Source: Pseudomonas marginalis (GTDB lineage Bacteria; Pseudomonadota; Gammaproteobacteria; Pseudomonadales; Pseudomonadaceae). From it: DNA of 64,000 nt. The stretch is taken from NCBI RefSeq assembly GCF_001645105.1, contig NZ_LKEG01000054.1, positions 8,055 to 72,054 of the forward strand, written 5' to 3'. Under the pieces are notes generated by a model. It worked only from the letters and a program-made list of their open reading frames with translations. It was not told the origin of the DNA and made no database searches. The translations under genes were made by a program, and so were the position numbers. Below are positions 47,900 to 56,904 of the stretch, piece after piece (within the stretch, counting starts at the first letter, position 1; each line of letters opens with the position of its first letter).

Positions 47900-48832
47900 C
47901 TAGCTATGATCTGCTGCCTTGATCCGGTCGACTACCCGGGATGCCAGGTCATCAGGACGGAATTTGGCCAGGAAGTCATCGGCACCGACTTTCTTGACCA
48001 TCGCCTGGTTGAATACACCCGACAACGAAGTATGCAGGATGATATGCAATTTTTGCATGCGCGGATCGTTGCGTATCTCGGCCGTGAGGGTGTAGCCGTC
48101 CATTTCCGGCATCTCGATGTCAGAGATCATCATCAAGAACTCTTCCTCCGGCTTCTTGCCTTCATCCACCAGCTTGCGCAGGTAATCCAGCGCCTGGCGA
48201 CCATCGTTGAGCGCCACCACTTCGACGCCGACGGTTTGCAGGCAACGGGTCACCTGTTTACGCGCCACCGAGGAATCGTCCACCGTCAGTACCCGCAGCG
48301 AAATAGCCTTGTGCGCGGTTTCGGCGTCCACCACACCGACGGAAATCGATTCGGACGTGGGCGCGACTTCGGCGAGGATCTTCTCCACGTCGATGATTTC
48401 CACCAACTGGTTATCGACCCGCGTCACCGCCGTGAGGTAGTGATCGCGACCGGTGCCCTTGGGCGGCGGATGGATCTCCTCCCAGTTCATGTTGACGATG
48501 CGCTCCACCGAGCGCACCAGGAAACCCTGGGTCTTGGTGTTGTATTCGGTAATGATCACGAACGGGTTCTCGCGGTCCTGCAACCCAGCAGAACCGGTGG
48601 CCAGGGCCAAATCAAGAATCGGAATCGTCGCGCCACGGATGTTAGCGACGCCACAGACCACAGGGCTGGACTTGGGCATGATGGTCAACTTGGGGCACTG
48701 CAGCACTTCCCGCACCTTGAACACATTGATGCCATACAGCTGCTTGCCATCCAGGCGAAAAAGCAACAACTCCAGGCGATTCTGCCCTACCAGCTGTGTG
48801 CGCTGGTTTACTGAATCCATTACTCCTGCCAT
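47900..48832 (-). CDS. cheV: Chemotaxis coupling/receiver protein CheV
   Basis: A 310-residue fusion of an N-terminal CheW domain (ELLLFRLDGKQLYGINVFKVREVLQCPKLTIMP) and a C-terminal receiver domain (VLTVDDSSVARKQV, phospho-Asp in MMISDIEMPEMDGY). It couples receptors to CheA and can be phosphorylated for adaptation. ATG 48832 has GGAG upstream. Divergent from flgA. Confidence 0.93.
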   Translation of the reverse strand: MAGVMDSVNQRTQLVGQNRLELLLFRLDGKQLYGINVFKVREVLQCPKLTIMPKSSPVVCGVANIRGATIPILDLALATGSAGLQDRENPFVIITEYNTKTQGFLVRSVERIVNMNWEEIHPPPKGTGRDHYLTAVTRVDNQLVEIIDVEKILAEVAPTSESISVGVVDAETAHKAISLRVLTVDDSSVARKQVTRCLQTVGVEVVALNDGRQALDYLRKLVDEGKKPEEEFLMMISDIEMPEMDGYTLTAEIRNDPRMQKLHIILHTSLSGVFNQAMVKKVGADDFLAKFRPDDLASRVVDRIKAADHS

Positions 48833-48886
48833 GCCTTGACTCCTACGCTAAAACCTTTGGGGGTGCGATGCGCACCCAACACTAAA

Positions 48887-48902
48887 CGGCACGAGCTTTG
48901 CT
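48887..48902 (+). promoter_or_regulatory. Probable RpoN promoter of flgA
   Basis: CGGCACG-N4-TTGCT carries the invariant GG and GC at correct distance (only the first T of TGGCAC differs). The transcription start would be near 48913, two bases before the ATG of flgA, which implies a leaderless mRNA or a later start codon. A GGGTGC/GCACCC hairpin lies just upstream. Confidence 0.6.
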
Positions 48903-48914
48903 ATTTATTGGTTT

Positions 48915-49679
48915 ATGGATATTAAAACGACAGTTTCCCGACGCCCTGGTGCCCGACGATTGCGCAGATTGCTCTGCGCCGCGATGGCATTGCTTGCTGT
49001 TAGCCTGGGCACCACGGCCCGTGCCGATAACGTCACATTGCCTGATCTACTTATCGGCGTCACTCAAGGCTTTCTTGAGTTCACTGTAGAAGATTATCTG
49101 GCAACCACTCAGACGCCGGGGCGTTATGAAATCCAAGTCAACCAGTTGGACCCGCGTTTACGCATGCCAATGTGCGACAAGGAATTGACAGCCACGCTGG
49201 AAAGCCCCGCCCAACCCATCGGCCGCGTGACGGTGAAGGTGCGTTGCGACGGCGCCTCGCCCTGGACGGTGTTCGTGCCGGCACAGGTCAAACTGTTCCG
49301 CGATGTGGTGGTGGTTGCCCGGCCAATGAAACGCACCGGCATCATTGGTTTCGAAGATGTGGTACTGCGCGAACGCGACATCAGCATGATCAGCCAGGGC
49401 TACCTGACCTCCCTCGACCAAGCGGTCGGACAGAAATTAACCCGACCAGTGGTAACAGACCAAGTCATCACCCTGGTGCATCTTGAACAGGCAGAGGTGA
49501 TTCGCAAGGGCGATCAGGTGGTGATTTCCGCCAGCAGTGGCGGGCTGAACGTAAAAATGCCGGGGGAGGCACTGTCCAACGGTGGCATGAGTGAACAAAT
49601 ACGGGTCAAGAACCTCAACTCCAACCGTGTCATCAAGGCGCGAGTGACGGCCCCCGGGCAAGTCGAGGTTGCTTTATAG
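48915..49679 (+). CDS. flgA: Flagella basal-body P-ring formation protein FlgA
   Basis: A 254-residue periplasmic chaperone for P-ring assembly. A basic N-terminus and hydrophobic signal segment (LLCAAMALLAVSLGTTARA) precede the SAF-domain region (VVVVARPMKRTGIIGFEDVVLRERDIS) and the FlgA C-terminus (GLNVKMPGEALSNGGMSEQIRVKNLNSNRVIKARV). ATG 48915 has no Shine-Dalgarno; an alternative is ATG 48984, which would shorten the signal peptide. It heads flgA-flgM-flgN-flgZ. Confidence 0.9.
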   Translation: MDIKTTVSRRPGARRLRRLLCAAMALLAVSLGTTARADNVTLPDLLIGVTQGFLEFTVEDYLATTQTPGRYEIQVNQLDPRLRMPMCDKELTATLESPAQPIGRVTVKVRCDGASPWTVFVPAQVKLFRDVVVVARPMKRTGIIGFEDVVLRERDISMISQGYLTSLDQAVGQKLTRPVVTDQVITLVHLEQAEVIRKGDQVVISASSGGLNVKMPGEALSNGGMSEQIRVKNLNSNRVIKARVTAPGQVEVAL

Positions 49680-49756
49680 AGTGCTGGCAGAGGACGCTGG
49701 GTTTTTCTACACTGTGCACGAGATATTCCGTGCGCAGATTTATTGTCATTCGCGCC

Positions 49757-49783
49757 TAAAGTTCGTCCGGGTATTGCCGAAAA
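49757..49783 (+). promoter_or_regulatory. FliA (sigma-28) promoter of flgMN
   Basis: TAAA, 15 bases, GCCGAAAA: one mismatch to the FliA consensus TAAA-N15-GCCGATAA, about 38 bases before the flgM ATG. FliA-driven flgM is the known feedback on the anti-sigma factor. Confidence 0.85.
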
Positions 49784-49820
49784 CATGGCAAGCGTCCAAA
49801 TACCCAGAGGTTTTTTGATC

Positions 49821-50144
49821 ATGGTCATCGATTTCAGCCGTTTAAATAACACCCCGACAACGTCAGGCACTACGCGTACCACCGGTACCAAGGAAAACGT
49901 AGAAGCCAAGGCCCAGCCACTGCCCGCCAAGGCAGAACAGGCCGCCGTCAGCCAAAGCGGGGAATCCGTACACCTGAGCAATGAGGCTCAACAGTTGCAG
50001 AAGGTCACTGACTCGCTGCGCGATCAACCGGTGGTCAATAAAGCCCGTGTGGCCGAATTGAAACAGGCAATCGCCGATGGCAGCTATAAAGTCGACAGCA
50101 ACCGTGTAGCCAGCAAGCTGCTTAATTTCGAAGCCGAGCGCTAG
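49821..50144 (+). CDS. flgM: Anti-sigma-28 factor FlgM
   Basis: A 107-residue Flg[14 protein letters not shown] at the N-terminus (export signal region) and [55 protein letters not shown] (FliA-binding helices) at the C-terminus. It holds FliA inactive until exported through the completed hook. ATG 49821 gives family length; the open frame before it lies in the promoter. Confidence 0.93.
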   Translation: MVIDFSRLNNTPTTSGTTRTTGTKENVEAKAQPLPAKAEQAAVSQSGESVHLSNEAQQLQKVTDSLRDQPVVNKARVAELKQAIADGSYKVDSNRVASKLLNFEAER

Positions 50145-50192
50145 GCAAAGGCCTGCGCCGGGCTTTTGGACGCTTAAAACCCAAGGCCAGCC

Positions 50193-50663
50193 ATGCATCA
50201 CGACGAAAATCTGCTTCAACTGATCATTGATGATCTAGCGCCGACGCAGCAGCTGCTCGAGCTACTCAGGGAAGAATCCCTGGCCCTCTACGGCCGCGAC
50301 ATGCCGCTGCTCGAAGAAATTCTGGCGCGCAAGCAATCGCTGATTGTCCTGCTGGAACAGCATGGCAAAAAACGCAGCCAGATCCTCGTCAGCCTTGGCC
50401 TGCCCGCAGACCATGACGGCCTGGCGCAGCTGGCCAGCCACTCTTCGGTCGGCGATCAATTACTGGCCCAGAGCAAAGAACTCAATCAATTGCTCGCCCA
50501 GTGCCAGGAAGCCAACCTGCTCAACGGTCAGTCGATCCAGCTTCAACAAGCTACGACCGCCAACCAGTTGCGTATACTTCACGGCGGAGAGCCTCCAGCG
50601 CTTTACAACGCTCAAGGTTCCACCTCGCGCCTGGTCAAGCCAAGCACTCGCAGCCAAGCCTGA
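50193..50663 (+). CDS. flgN: Flagellar export chaperone FlgN
   Basis: A 156-residue, mainly helical protein of the FlgN family ([70 protein letters not shown]). FlgN escorts hook-filament junction proteins FlgK and FlgL. It follows flgM by 48 bases. The sequence is divergent in this family; context supports the call. Confidence 0.88.
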   Translation: MHHDENLLQLIIDDLAPTQQLLELLREESLALYGRDMPLLEEILARKQSLIVLLEQHGKKRSQILVSLGLPADHDGLAQLASHSSVGDQLLAQSKELNQLLAQCQEANLLNGQSIQLQQATTANQLRILHGGEPPALYNAQGSTSRLVKPSTRSQA

Positions 50664-50758
50664 CGCCGGTTTACAGCGCGGCTATCCAAGACGCGCCACA
50701 TACTGGCAGAATGCCTGCTCTTGCGTGTAGTCGTATTTTGTCTGGAGATGGAAGAACC

Positions 50759-51508
50759 GTGTTCAACGCCCTTAATGCGGAAGATGCTCCGCAGCCACCC
50801 AAGGTCCTCACCACCCCTCTGGAAATCGCCAGCACCTTGCGGATGCTGCAAGAAAGCCATGACCCGCTGATCATCACCTTCCACGAACGCAGCCAGCGCT
50901 TCCAGAGCTACCTGGTCGACGTCAACCGCGACGGCGGCTCCGTGGCCCTGGATGAGATGATCCCCCGCGATGGCGAACGCCACCTCGAAAATGGCGAACC
51001 CTTCCGCATTGAAGGCTTCCACGACGGTGTGCGCATTGCGTGGGAAAGCAACGGCAGCCTGAGCATCAGCGAAAAGGACGGCCACCGCATCTACACCGGC
51101 AGCCTGCCCGCCGAAGTGGTTTACCATCAGCGCCGCAATGCGTTCCGCGCCGCCTTGAAGCTGGCGCAACTGGTCAACATCGAACTGGGTGGAGAGAAGC
51201 TCAAGGCCCCGGTCAACGGTAAGCTGCTGGATATTTCCGCGACGGGCTGCAAATTGCGCTTTGAAGGAGATATCTCCGAGCGCCTGCAGCTGGGCCAGGT
51301 GTATGACCGTTTCATCGCCGCCCTGCCCTTTGGCAGCATGACAACCTCAGTCGAACTGCGTTACCTGCACTTCGAAGAGAAGATCAACACCACCTTCGCC
51401 GGCGTGCGCTTCCACAATATGAGTGGCTTGGTGCAGCGCCAGGTCGAGCGCTTTGTTTACCAACTGCAACGCGAAGCACGGCGTTTCGACAAAGACGACG
51501 ATTTTTAA
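50759..51508 (+). CDS. flgZ: PilZ-domain flagellar brake protein FlgZ/YcgR
   Basis: A 249-residue YcgR-type protein: an N-terminal YcgR domain ([38 protein letters not shown]) and a C-terminal PilZ domain with the c-di-GMP motif RRNAFR (RxxxR) near residue 124 and DISATGCKL (D/NxSxxG) near 156. On c-di-GMP binding it slows the motor. The start is a GTG (50759) after GGAAG. The flgMN-flgZ order is conserved in pseudomonads. It is the only PilZ-domain gene seen in the window. Confidence 0.9.
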   Translation: MFNALNAEDAPQPPKVLTTPLEIASTLRMLQESHDPLIITFHERSQRFQSYLVDVNRDGGSVALDEMIPRDGERHLENGEPFRIEGFHDGVRIAWESNGSLSISEKDGHRIYTGSLPAEVVYHQRRNAFRAALKLAQLVNIELGGEKLKAPVNGKLLDISATGCKLRFEGDISERLQLGQVYDRFIAALPFGSMTTSVELRYLHFEEKINTTFAGVRFHNMSGLVQRQVERFVYQLQREARRFDKDDDF

Positions 51509-51526
51509 ACCTTAAAAGATCGCTGT

Positions 51527-51557
51527 AAAAAAAACGGGCAGATCCTGATGGACCTGC
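51527..51557 (+). terminator. flgZ terminator
   Basis: AAAAACGGGCAG and CTGCCCGTTTTT around a 12-base loop; a strong Rho-independent terminator, usable on both strands between convergent genes. Confidence 0.9.
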
Positions 51558-51569
51558 CCGTTTTTACGT

Positions 51570-52955
51570 TCAGGGGCGCGCCCTGCTCAAGTCGTGAGGG
51601 TGTTCGTCAGGGCCCGCAGGCTCAGGCGGCCCTTCAAAGAGCGGCTCGTCCGCCTGCGCATCGGGATCCGTCTCCGGTTCAGGTTCCGGGGCAGCGTTTT
51701 GCATTTGCTCCTGCACTACCTGCTCATCGACACGCGGATCCAGGGCGGCGACCAGCGGTGAGCTGGACATACTGTCGGGCATCGCCACGTGATGCAGGGG
51801 CGCGTCTTCCACCTGATGCAAATTGGTGACGGCTTTCGGCCGGATACGCCACACCAGGATCAACGCACACAGGCTGAAAAACGCATACAGCATGTGGCTG
51901 CCGAACATCTTCATCACCACACCGGCCAGCAACGGCCCAATGCTGGCGCCTACGCCGTACGTGACCAGCAGCATCGCCGTGAGGGATACCCGGCGATCCC
52001 CTTCCACATGGTCGTTGGAGAACGCCACTGCCAGCGGGTACAGGCAGAACTGCACCAGCGAACACAAGAAACCTGCCACAAACAGAACTTCCAGCGGCAC
52101 CTTGGTCATTATTGCCAACGGCAACGCCGCCACCGCCAGGCACAGAGCAAAACAACGAATCAGCAGCGCGCGATCATAGCGGTCCGACAACCACCCCAAC
52201 GGCCACTGCACCAGCAGGCCGGCAAAAATGCAGCTACCCATGAACAGGCCCACCTGCTCGGTGGTCAAGCCTTGTTGAGAGGCATAGAGCGGCGCCAGAC
52301 CGTAGAACGAGCCCACGATCAACCCCGCCCCCAGCACGGTGCTCAACGACTGCGGCACGCGCTTGATAAAGAAGCGCGGCTCCATCGGCGCCGGGTGCAG
52401 GGCCGCCGGGTGAATACGCCGAGTCATGGCCACCGGCACCAGGCACAGGGCAAAACACAGGGCAACCAGCATCAACAGCTCAAGGCCGAGCTGAGGGTGC
52501 ATGACCAGGATCAACTGGCCGAGTACCAGGCCCAGGTAAGACGCAATCATATAGCCGCTGAACACCACGCCGCGTTGCTTGGCGTCCGCCTGCTCGTTGA
52601 GCCAGCTTTCGATGACCATGTACTGGCACATCATGCCCAGGCCCACGATCATCCGCAGCACGATCCAGGCCGGCAGCCAGTCGATCAGGCCGTGGCCCAG
52701 CACGGCCGCACCGACAATACCGGCACAGGTGGCATAGGCCCGGATATGCCCGACCCGGGCAATCAGGCGGTGCCCGATCTTGCCGCCCAGCACCAGGCCA
52801 AAATAGTTGGCCGCCATCAGCGCACCCACCCACAGGCTGTCGACATGGTCGGCCGCCAGGCGCAGGGCCAGGTAAGTACTGAGCAGGCCGGAGCCGATCA
52901 GCATCATCAAGGAGGCGAAATAAAGGGCTCGAAAAGATTTCCAGATTTGGCGCAT
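51570..52955 (-). CDS. MFS transporter (YcaD-like) with acidic Pro-rich tail
   Basis: A 461-residue major facilitator with twelve membrane segments (SLMMLIGSGLLSTYLALRL, AANYFGLVLGGKIGHRLIARVGH, later WPLGWLSDRYDRALLI). The GGKIGHRLIARVG loop and SDRYDR are MFS motif A equivalents. The pattern resembles the YcaD/UMF-like group; substrate unknown. The last 65 residues are a cytoplasmic acidic Pro/Glu-rich tail (PEPEPETDPDAQADEP) not needed for transport in relatives. Divergent from the tRNA region. Confidence 0.84.
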   Translation of the reverse strand: MRQIWKSFRALYFASLMMLIGSGLLSTYLALRLAADHVDSLWVGALMAANYFGLVLGGKIGHRLIARVGHIRAYATCAGIVGAAVLGHGLIDWLPAWIVLRMIVGLGMMCQYMVIESWLNEQADAKQRGVVFSGYMIASYLGLVLGQLILVMHPQLGLELLMLVALCFALCLVPVAMTRRIHPAALHPAPMEPRFFIKRVPQSLSTVLGAGLIVGSFYGLAPLYASQQGLTTEQVGLFMGSCIFAGLLVQWPLGWLSDRYDRALLIRCFALCLAVAALPLAIMTKVPLEVLFVAGFLCSLVQFCLYPLAVAFSNDHVEGDRRVSLTAMLLVTYGVGASIGPLLAGVVMKMFGSHMLYAFFSLCALILVWRIRPKAVTNLHQVEDAPLHHVAMPDSMSSSPLVAALDPRVDEQVVQEQMQNAAPEPEPETDPDAQADEPLFEGPPEPAGPDEHPHDLSRARP

Positions 52956-53185
52956 CGGCGTTCCGAGCGGCTCCTTGCAGTGAGAGACAGGGCTATCGGC
53001 ATGATAGTCCGGGGTGGCCGGGTCCGGACAGGCGGCAGGCGCTGTTTCCGGAGATTAATTTGCTTACAGACTCAGACGCTGTCCGGCCGCTTGCGGGATA
53101 CACGGATTGTGATAAATACACCGTGCACGTGCTGTGAACCCTGGACTGCAGCAAGGTTCGACTGAATCGTTGGAAAACGCGCACA

Positions 53186-53220
53186 AAAAAGCCCTGCCAG
53201 AATGTTCTGTGCAGGGCTTT
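53186..53220 (-). terminator. Terminator of the tRNA-Arg transcript
   Basis: AAAGCCCTGC and GCAGGGCTTT with six A to the left (U6 on the minus strand), directly behind the tRNA. Confidence 0.85.
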
Positions 53221-53225
53221 GAACC

Positions 53226-53302
53226 TGGTGTCCCAGGGCCGGTTCGAACGGCCAACCTTCCCCTTAGGAGGGGGATGCTCTATCCAATTGAGCTACTGGG
53301 AC
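53226..53302 (-). tRNA. tRNA-Arg (anticodon CCT)
   Basis: A complete cloverleaf on the minus strand: acceptor GTCCCAG/CTGGGAC, D-arm AGCTCAATTGGATAGAGC, anticodon stem CCCC/GGGG with loop CT-CCT-AA, T-arm with GTTCGAA, and encoded CCA. It reads AGG codons. The upstream 53303-53460 region holds its promoter and no gene. Confidence 0.95.
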
Positions 53303-53462
53303 AAATGACCGACGTCGAGCCAAAGACGCGGCGACGGACGGCGTGCATGTTAACGGCCGAGGTGGGTTTTGTCATGTCGTCCGTAGGCTTTTCGAGTGTA
53401 GGCCAACCCACACCCGATTGATTGCGGCCTGCCCCCGCAAACACGGGCACTTGCCACCATCG

Positions 53463-53575
53463 TGCAAAATGCACTCCCCCAAAATGCCATCATTGCAAAT
53501 TGCAACCTTTCCGGTATTTGAAGTAGACTCAAACCATTGATTTTATTGAATTAATAGTTTGGCACGGCACCTGCA
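53463..53575 (+). promoter_or_regulatory. RpoN promoter with two upstream TGCA-N3-TGCA enhancer-like sites
   Basis: TGGCACGGCACCTGCA (53560-53575) matches the -24/-12 consensus in all invariant bases. Upstream lie TGCAAAATGCA (53463-53473) and TGCAAATTGCA (53494-53504), both TGCA-N3-TGCA dyads, 31 bp (three turns) apart and about 62 and 93 bp before the -24. That is the normal position for binding sites of a sigma-54 activator. Confidence 0.75.
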
Positions 53576-53627
53576 ATACTTCTCCTACAAACCCAACAAG
53601 CCACGGCGTTAAGCGGAGAACATAACC

Positions 53628-53855
53628 ATGAACAGTGCCCTTCTGTTAGCCCTCAACACCGTCGCCTTGGCCGCGTTGGTCACGTTCCATTTCCAATCGA
53701 CTGGCAGCCATGACCCGGCGCAGATCAGCCAGGCCGTGCCGCATCATCTGCAACAGCGCCCACAGCTGGCGGTGATGACGCCGAACGCACAGTCGCCCGT
53801 CCGCCTGACTCAAGGCACCCAGGTGGCGCCTGCATCTGAACACTGGGTTTTCTGA
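53628..53855 (+). CDS. Small membrane-anchored protein, first gene of RpoN-type operon
   Basis: A 75-residue protein. One N-terminal hydrophobic segment (ALLLALNTVALAALVTF) is either a signal anchor or an uncleaved signal; the rest is polar (STGSHDPAQISQAVPHHLQQRPQLAV). ATG 53628 has GGAG upstream. No family recognised. It is transcribed with the next gene (11 bases apart) from the RpoN-type promoter. Confidence 0.65.
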   Translation: MNSALLLALNTVALAALVTFHFQSTGSHDPAQISQAVPHHLQQRPQLAVMTPNAQSPVRLTQGTQVAPASEHWVF

Positions 53856-53866
53856 GGAGGCCACCG

Positions 53867-54046
53867 ATGACCAAATTTGCCTGGCTGTTTCTGTGCCTAA
53901 CCGCCTTCACCGGTATGCTTGGACTGGGCGCTGAGTCACAAGACGGCCAAACCACGGCGTTCATCGCCAGTGCCGTGTTTGCCAGCCTGCTGCTGCTCAC
54001 TCTCATTGTGGGTCGTCGGATCAAATTCGACCCGGTCCTGCGCTGA
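53867..54046 (+). CDS. Small two-helix membrane protein (59 aa)
   Basis: A 59-residue protein read directly from the sequence: a hydrophobic segment (WLFLCLTAFTGMLGLG), a short polar loop (AESQDGQT) and a second segment (AFIASAVFASLLLLTLIVG) before a basic tail (RRIKFDPVLR). GAGGAGG precedes ATG 53867 and overlaps the stop of the preceding gene, so the pair is coupled. Function unknown. It is easily missed because of its size. Confidence 0.65.
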   Translation: MTKFAWLFLCLTAFTGMLGLGAESQDGQTTAFIASAVFASLLLLTLIVGRRIKFDPVLR

Positions 54047-54429
54047 TCCCCCTCCCGCCTTACCTTATGTCGCCTCATCCTCGCTAATCGGCAAATTGCC
54101 ACTAGTCTTAAACCTAAGGGCAAAAGGCCACTTTGCGATAGCATGTGCGGCCTCAAACCCTGTGGTGGCCTGGACTTACGGGAAGTTCCCCTGCGCGATT
54201 GCGTATGCAAAAGTTTTCCAACCAGTCCGCAAAAATGCAAATGAGTGCTGGCATAAAGCCTCTAGGCAGTTCAATATTTGTCACAGAATTGACGCCAAGG
54301 AACTGGCAAATCTGAGGCATGATGCGGCCTCTTTGCAATTCAGGTTGAACTTTGGTCGTGAGCCTTGTCTTAACACTCATCTTGCGGCCAATTCCAAAAA
54401 CCGCTCCCCTGAACTAACCGGTTAAATAT

Positions 54430-54756
54430 ATGCGCCCATTGAAACAGGCAATTTATTCCAGCCGTACGGCTGACAAGTTCGTCGTACGTCTGCCAGACGG
54501 AATGCGGGAACGCATTGCCGAGGTGGCTCGCAATCATCACCGCAGCATGAACTCCGAGATCATCGCTCGCCTGGAACAAAGCCTCATTCAGGAAGGTGCG
54601 CTGGGCGACGAGTTGAGCATGCGCATGGACAGCCCTGAGCTGTCGCTGCACGAACGCGAACTGCTGCAGCGTTTTCGTCAGCTCTCCCACCGTCAGCAAA
54701 ATGCTCTCGTCTCGCTTATCGCGCACGACGTTGAGGCGGCCGCAGAAGCCAATTGA
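54430..54756 (+). CDS. amrZ: Ribbon-helix-helix regulator AmrZ (AlgZ)
   Basis: A 108-residue Arc-type ribbon-helix-helix protein. The DNA-binding strand and helices are [40 protein letters not shown] (about residues 13-52); the C-terminal [29 protein letters not shown] is the tetramer part of AmrZ. It controls alginate, motility and c-di-GMP genes in pseudomonads. The 383 bases upstream (54047-54429) hold no gene I trust; GGCAAATTGCC at 54090-54100 is a palindrome that could be an autoregulatory site. A terminator follows. Confidence 0.93.
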   Translation: MRPLKQAIYSSRTADKFVVRLPDGMRERIAEVARNHHRSMNSEIIARLEQSLIQEGALGDELSMRMDSPELSLHERELLQRFRQLSHRQQNALVSLIAHDVEAAAEAN

Positions 54757-54772
54757 TTTGCAACTGAAAGCC

Positions 54773-54801
54773 GAAGCCAGCCATGTGCTGGCTTTTTTTT
54801 G
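54773..54801 (+). terminator. amrZ terminator
   Basis: AAGCCAG / CTGGCTT stem with eight T behind it, 17 bases after the amrZ stop. Confidence 0.92.
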
Positions 54802-54835
54802 CCTGGGATTTGGCGGAAATCCCTAGAAGCCGAGC

Positions 54836-54932
54836 TTCTTTAGCGAGCAAGCTTGCTTGCTCTGGAGCGCGAAGCACCTGCCAGGGATACGACTGCTGCG
54901 CAGCCGAGCGGGAGCAAGCTCCCTCGCCACAA
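54836..54932. repeat. Pair of REP-like sequences (second type)
   Basis: GCGAGCAAGCTTGCTTGCTC and, about 65 bases on, CGGGAGCAAGCTCCCTCG are short palindromic repeats of another Pseudomonas REP class (core GGGAGCAAGCTCCC). They fill the space between the amrZ terminator and the mgtE stop. Confidence 0.65.
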
Positions 54933-54972
54933 AAAGCCAGCGCCCAGAGGGGAGCCGGCATGCGATGAAAAA

Positions 54973-56415
54973 TCAGAGCAGAAAGATCGTTGCCAGGCCC
55001 AGGAAGATGAAGAAGCCACCACTGTCGGTCATGGCCGTGATCATCACGCTGGCCCCCATGGCAGGGTCACGCCCAAGGCGGGCGAGGGTCATGGGGATCA
55101 GCACCCCCATCAGCGCAGCGAGCAGCAGGTTGAGCGTCATGGCAGCGGTCATCACCACGCCAAGGGACCAACTGCCATATAGCAAGTAGGCGACCACGCC
55201 GATCACTCCACCCCACACCAGGCCGTTTATCAGGCCCACCGCCAACTCTTTGCGCAGCAGGCGCGACGAGTTGGCGGTACTCACCTGATCGAGCGCCATC
55301 GCACGCACAATCATGGTAATGGTCTGGTTGCCGGAGTTACCGCCGATCCCGGCAACGATCGGCATCAATGCCGCCAGCGCCACCAGCTTCTCGATTGAAC
55401 CCTCGAACAGCCCGATCACGCGCGACGCGATAAAGGCGGTAATCAGGTTGACCGCCAGCCAGGCCCAGCGGTTATGCAACGAACGCCAGACCGAGGCAAA
55501 AATATCTTCCTCTTCACGCAAACCGGCCATGTTGAGGACTTCGGTCTCACTTTCCTCACGAATCAGGTCGACGATTTCATCGATGGTCAAACGACCGATC
55601 AACTTGCCGTTCTTGTCGACCACCGGCGCCGAGATCAAGTCATAACGTTCGAACGCCTGAGCGGCATCGTAGGCATCTTCATCCGGGTGGAAACTGACCG
55701 TGTCACTGGCCATCAGATCCGCCACTCTTTTGTCCGGATCATTGACCAGCAGACGCTTGATCGGCAGCACACCCTTGAGAATGCCTTCGTAATCGACCAC
55801 GAACAATTTGTCGGTGTGGCCAGGCAATTCCTTGAGGCGGCGCAGGTAACGCAGGACCACTTCCAGGCTGACGTCTTCGCGGATGGTGACCATCTCGAAG
55901 TCCATCAGGGCACCGACCTGATCCTCATCGTAAGACAGCGCCGAACGCACACGCTCGCGCTGCTGAGTGTCCAGCGCTTCCATGAGTTCATGGACAACAT
56001 CACGAGGCAGTTCAGGGGCCAGGTCAGCCAACTCGTCGGCGTCCATCTCCTTGGCTGCCGCCAGAAGCTCGTGATCGTCCATGTCGGCGATCAGGGTTTC
56101 ACGAACCGAGTCGGATACTTCGAGCAGGATATCGCCGTCGCGGTCGGCCTTGACCAACTGCCAGAGGGTCAGTCGATCATCCAGCGGCAAGGCTTCGAGA
56201 ATATAGGCGACGTCGGCGGAGTGCAGGTCGTCGAGCTTGCGCTGCAACTCGACGAGGTTTTGCCGGTGAACCAGGTTTTCGACTAGGTTGTTATTCGGGC
56301 CATCCTGGCGGTGCGTCAGGTCTTCGACCACGCGCTGGCGCTGCAGCAGCTCGATGACTTGAGCCAGACGATCCTGCAGGCTTTCTTGTGTTTTCTTTAC
56401 TTCTACTTCGGTCAT
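54973..56415 (-). CDS. mgtE: Magnesium transporter MgtE
   Basis: A 480-residue MgtE channel. An N-terminal superhelical domain (LHSADVAYILEALPLDDRLTLWQLV, MDADELADLAPELPRDVVHELM), two CBS domains (about 150-275, VVDKNGKLIGRLTIDEIVDLI) and five membrane helices with the pore signature GGNSGNQT near 363 can be read. ATG 56415 fits family length. Mg2+ gating by the N and CBS domains is known for the family. About 300 bases upstream to the tRNA terminator hold no gene. Confidence 0.93.
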   Translation of the reverse strand: MTEVEVKKTQESLQDRLAQVIELLQRQRVVEDLTHRQDGPNNNLVENLVHRQNLVELQRKLDDLHSADVAYILEALPLDDRLTLWQLVKADRDGDILLEVSDSVRETLIADMDDHELLAAAKEMDADELADLAPELPRDVVHELMEALDTQQRERVRSALSYDEDQVGALMDFEMVTIREDVSLEVVLRYLRRLKELPGHTDKLFVVDYEGILKGVLPIKRLLVNDPDKRVADLMASDTVSFHPDEDAYDAAQAFERYDLISAPVVDKNGKLIGRLTIDEIVDLIREESETEVLNMAGLREEEDIFASVWRSLHNRWAWLAVNLITAFIASRVIGLFEGSIEKLVALAALMPIVAGIGGNSGNQTITMIVRAMALDQVSTANSSRLLRKELAVGLINGLVWGGVIGVVAYLLYGSWSLGVVMTAAMTLNLLLAALMGVLIPMTLARLGRDPAMGASVMITAMTDSGGFFIFLGLATIFLL

Positions 56416-56720
56416 AGGCGAGCTCCACTCCCAGCAGCGGGGCACGCCGGAAGGATCAATCAGTCAATTCATGATTGGTAAAACGGGGTACTGAGTCACT
56501 ACTGGGTAAGTCCATGGAGGTATTCCACAAGCCCCGGCGGGGCTGACGGGCGCAATGATACACCGCCCGGCCACTTTAAACGTTAAAAAACTGGAAAGAA
56601 CAAGCGCTTGCGAGCCAAAGTTGAGTATTGGCTGCATCTATGAACTGCGACGTCGCAGCAAGAAAGGAAAACACAGGGGAGCAGGAGAAAAAGATGAAAT
56701 CCTGCACAAACCCCAGACGG

Positions 56721-56749
56721 CAAAAAGCCCGCACTTGGCGGGCTTTTTG
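56721..56749 (-). terminator. Terminator of the Ser-Arg-Arg tRNA transcript
   Basis: AAAAAGCCCGC and GCGGGCTTTTT around a five-base loop, right behind the last tRNA-Arg. Confidence 0.9.
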
Positions 56750-56755
56750 TTTGTA

Positions 56756-56832
56756 TGGTGCACTCGACAGGATTCGAACCTGTGACCGCTCGGTTCGTAG
56801 CCGAGTACTCTATCCAGCTGAGCTACGAGTGC
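56756..56832 (-). tRNA. tRNA-Arg (anticodon ACG), copy 2
   Basis: Acceptor GCACTCG/CGAGTGC, anticodon stem CTCGG/CCGAG with loop CT-ACG-AA, T-loop GTTCGAA, encoded CCA. It is identical to the next copy. ACG is read as ICG after adenosine deamination. Confidence 0.95.
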
Positions 56833-56904
56833 AGATTGTGTTTTTATACCAGATCACAACTGGTTGTAACCGAATCACCTGCATGACTGCAACTGACTCT
56901 TAAA

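Noticed and set aside
48857-48880. GGGTGC/GCACCC hairpin as terminator
   Set aside because: No T-run on either strand and it lies in the divergent cheV-flgA promoter region.
53226-53302. tRNA-Arg as integration site of a mobile element
   Set aside because: No partial tRNA copy, integrase or composition change is visible on either side.
53919-54425. 168-codon frame between the small membrane gene and amrZ
   Set aside because: Begins inside the 59-aa gene in another frame, has no ribosome-binding site, and its text looks random.
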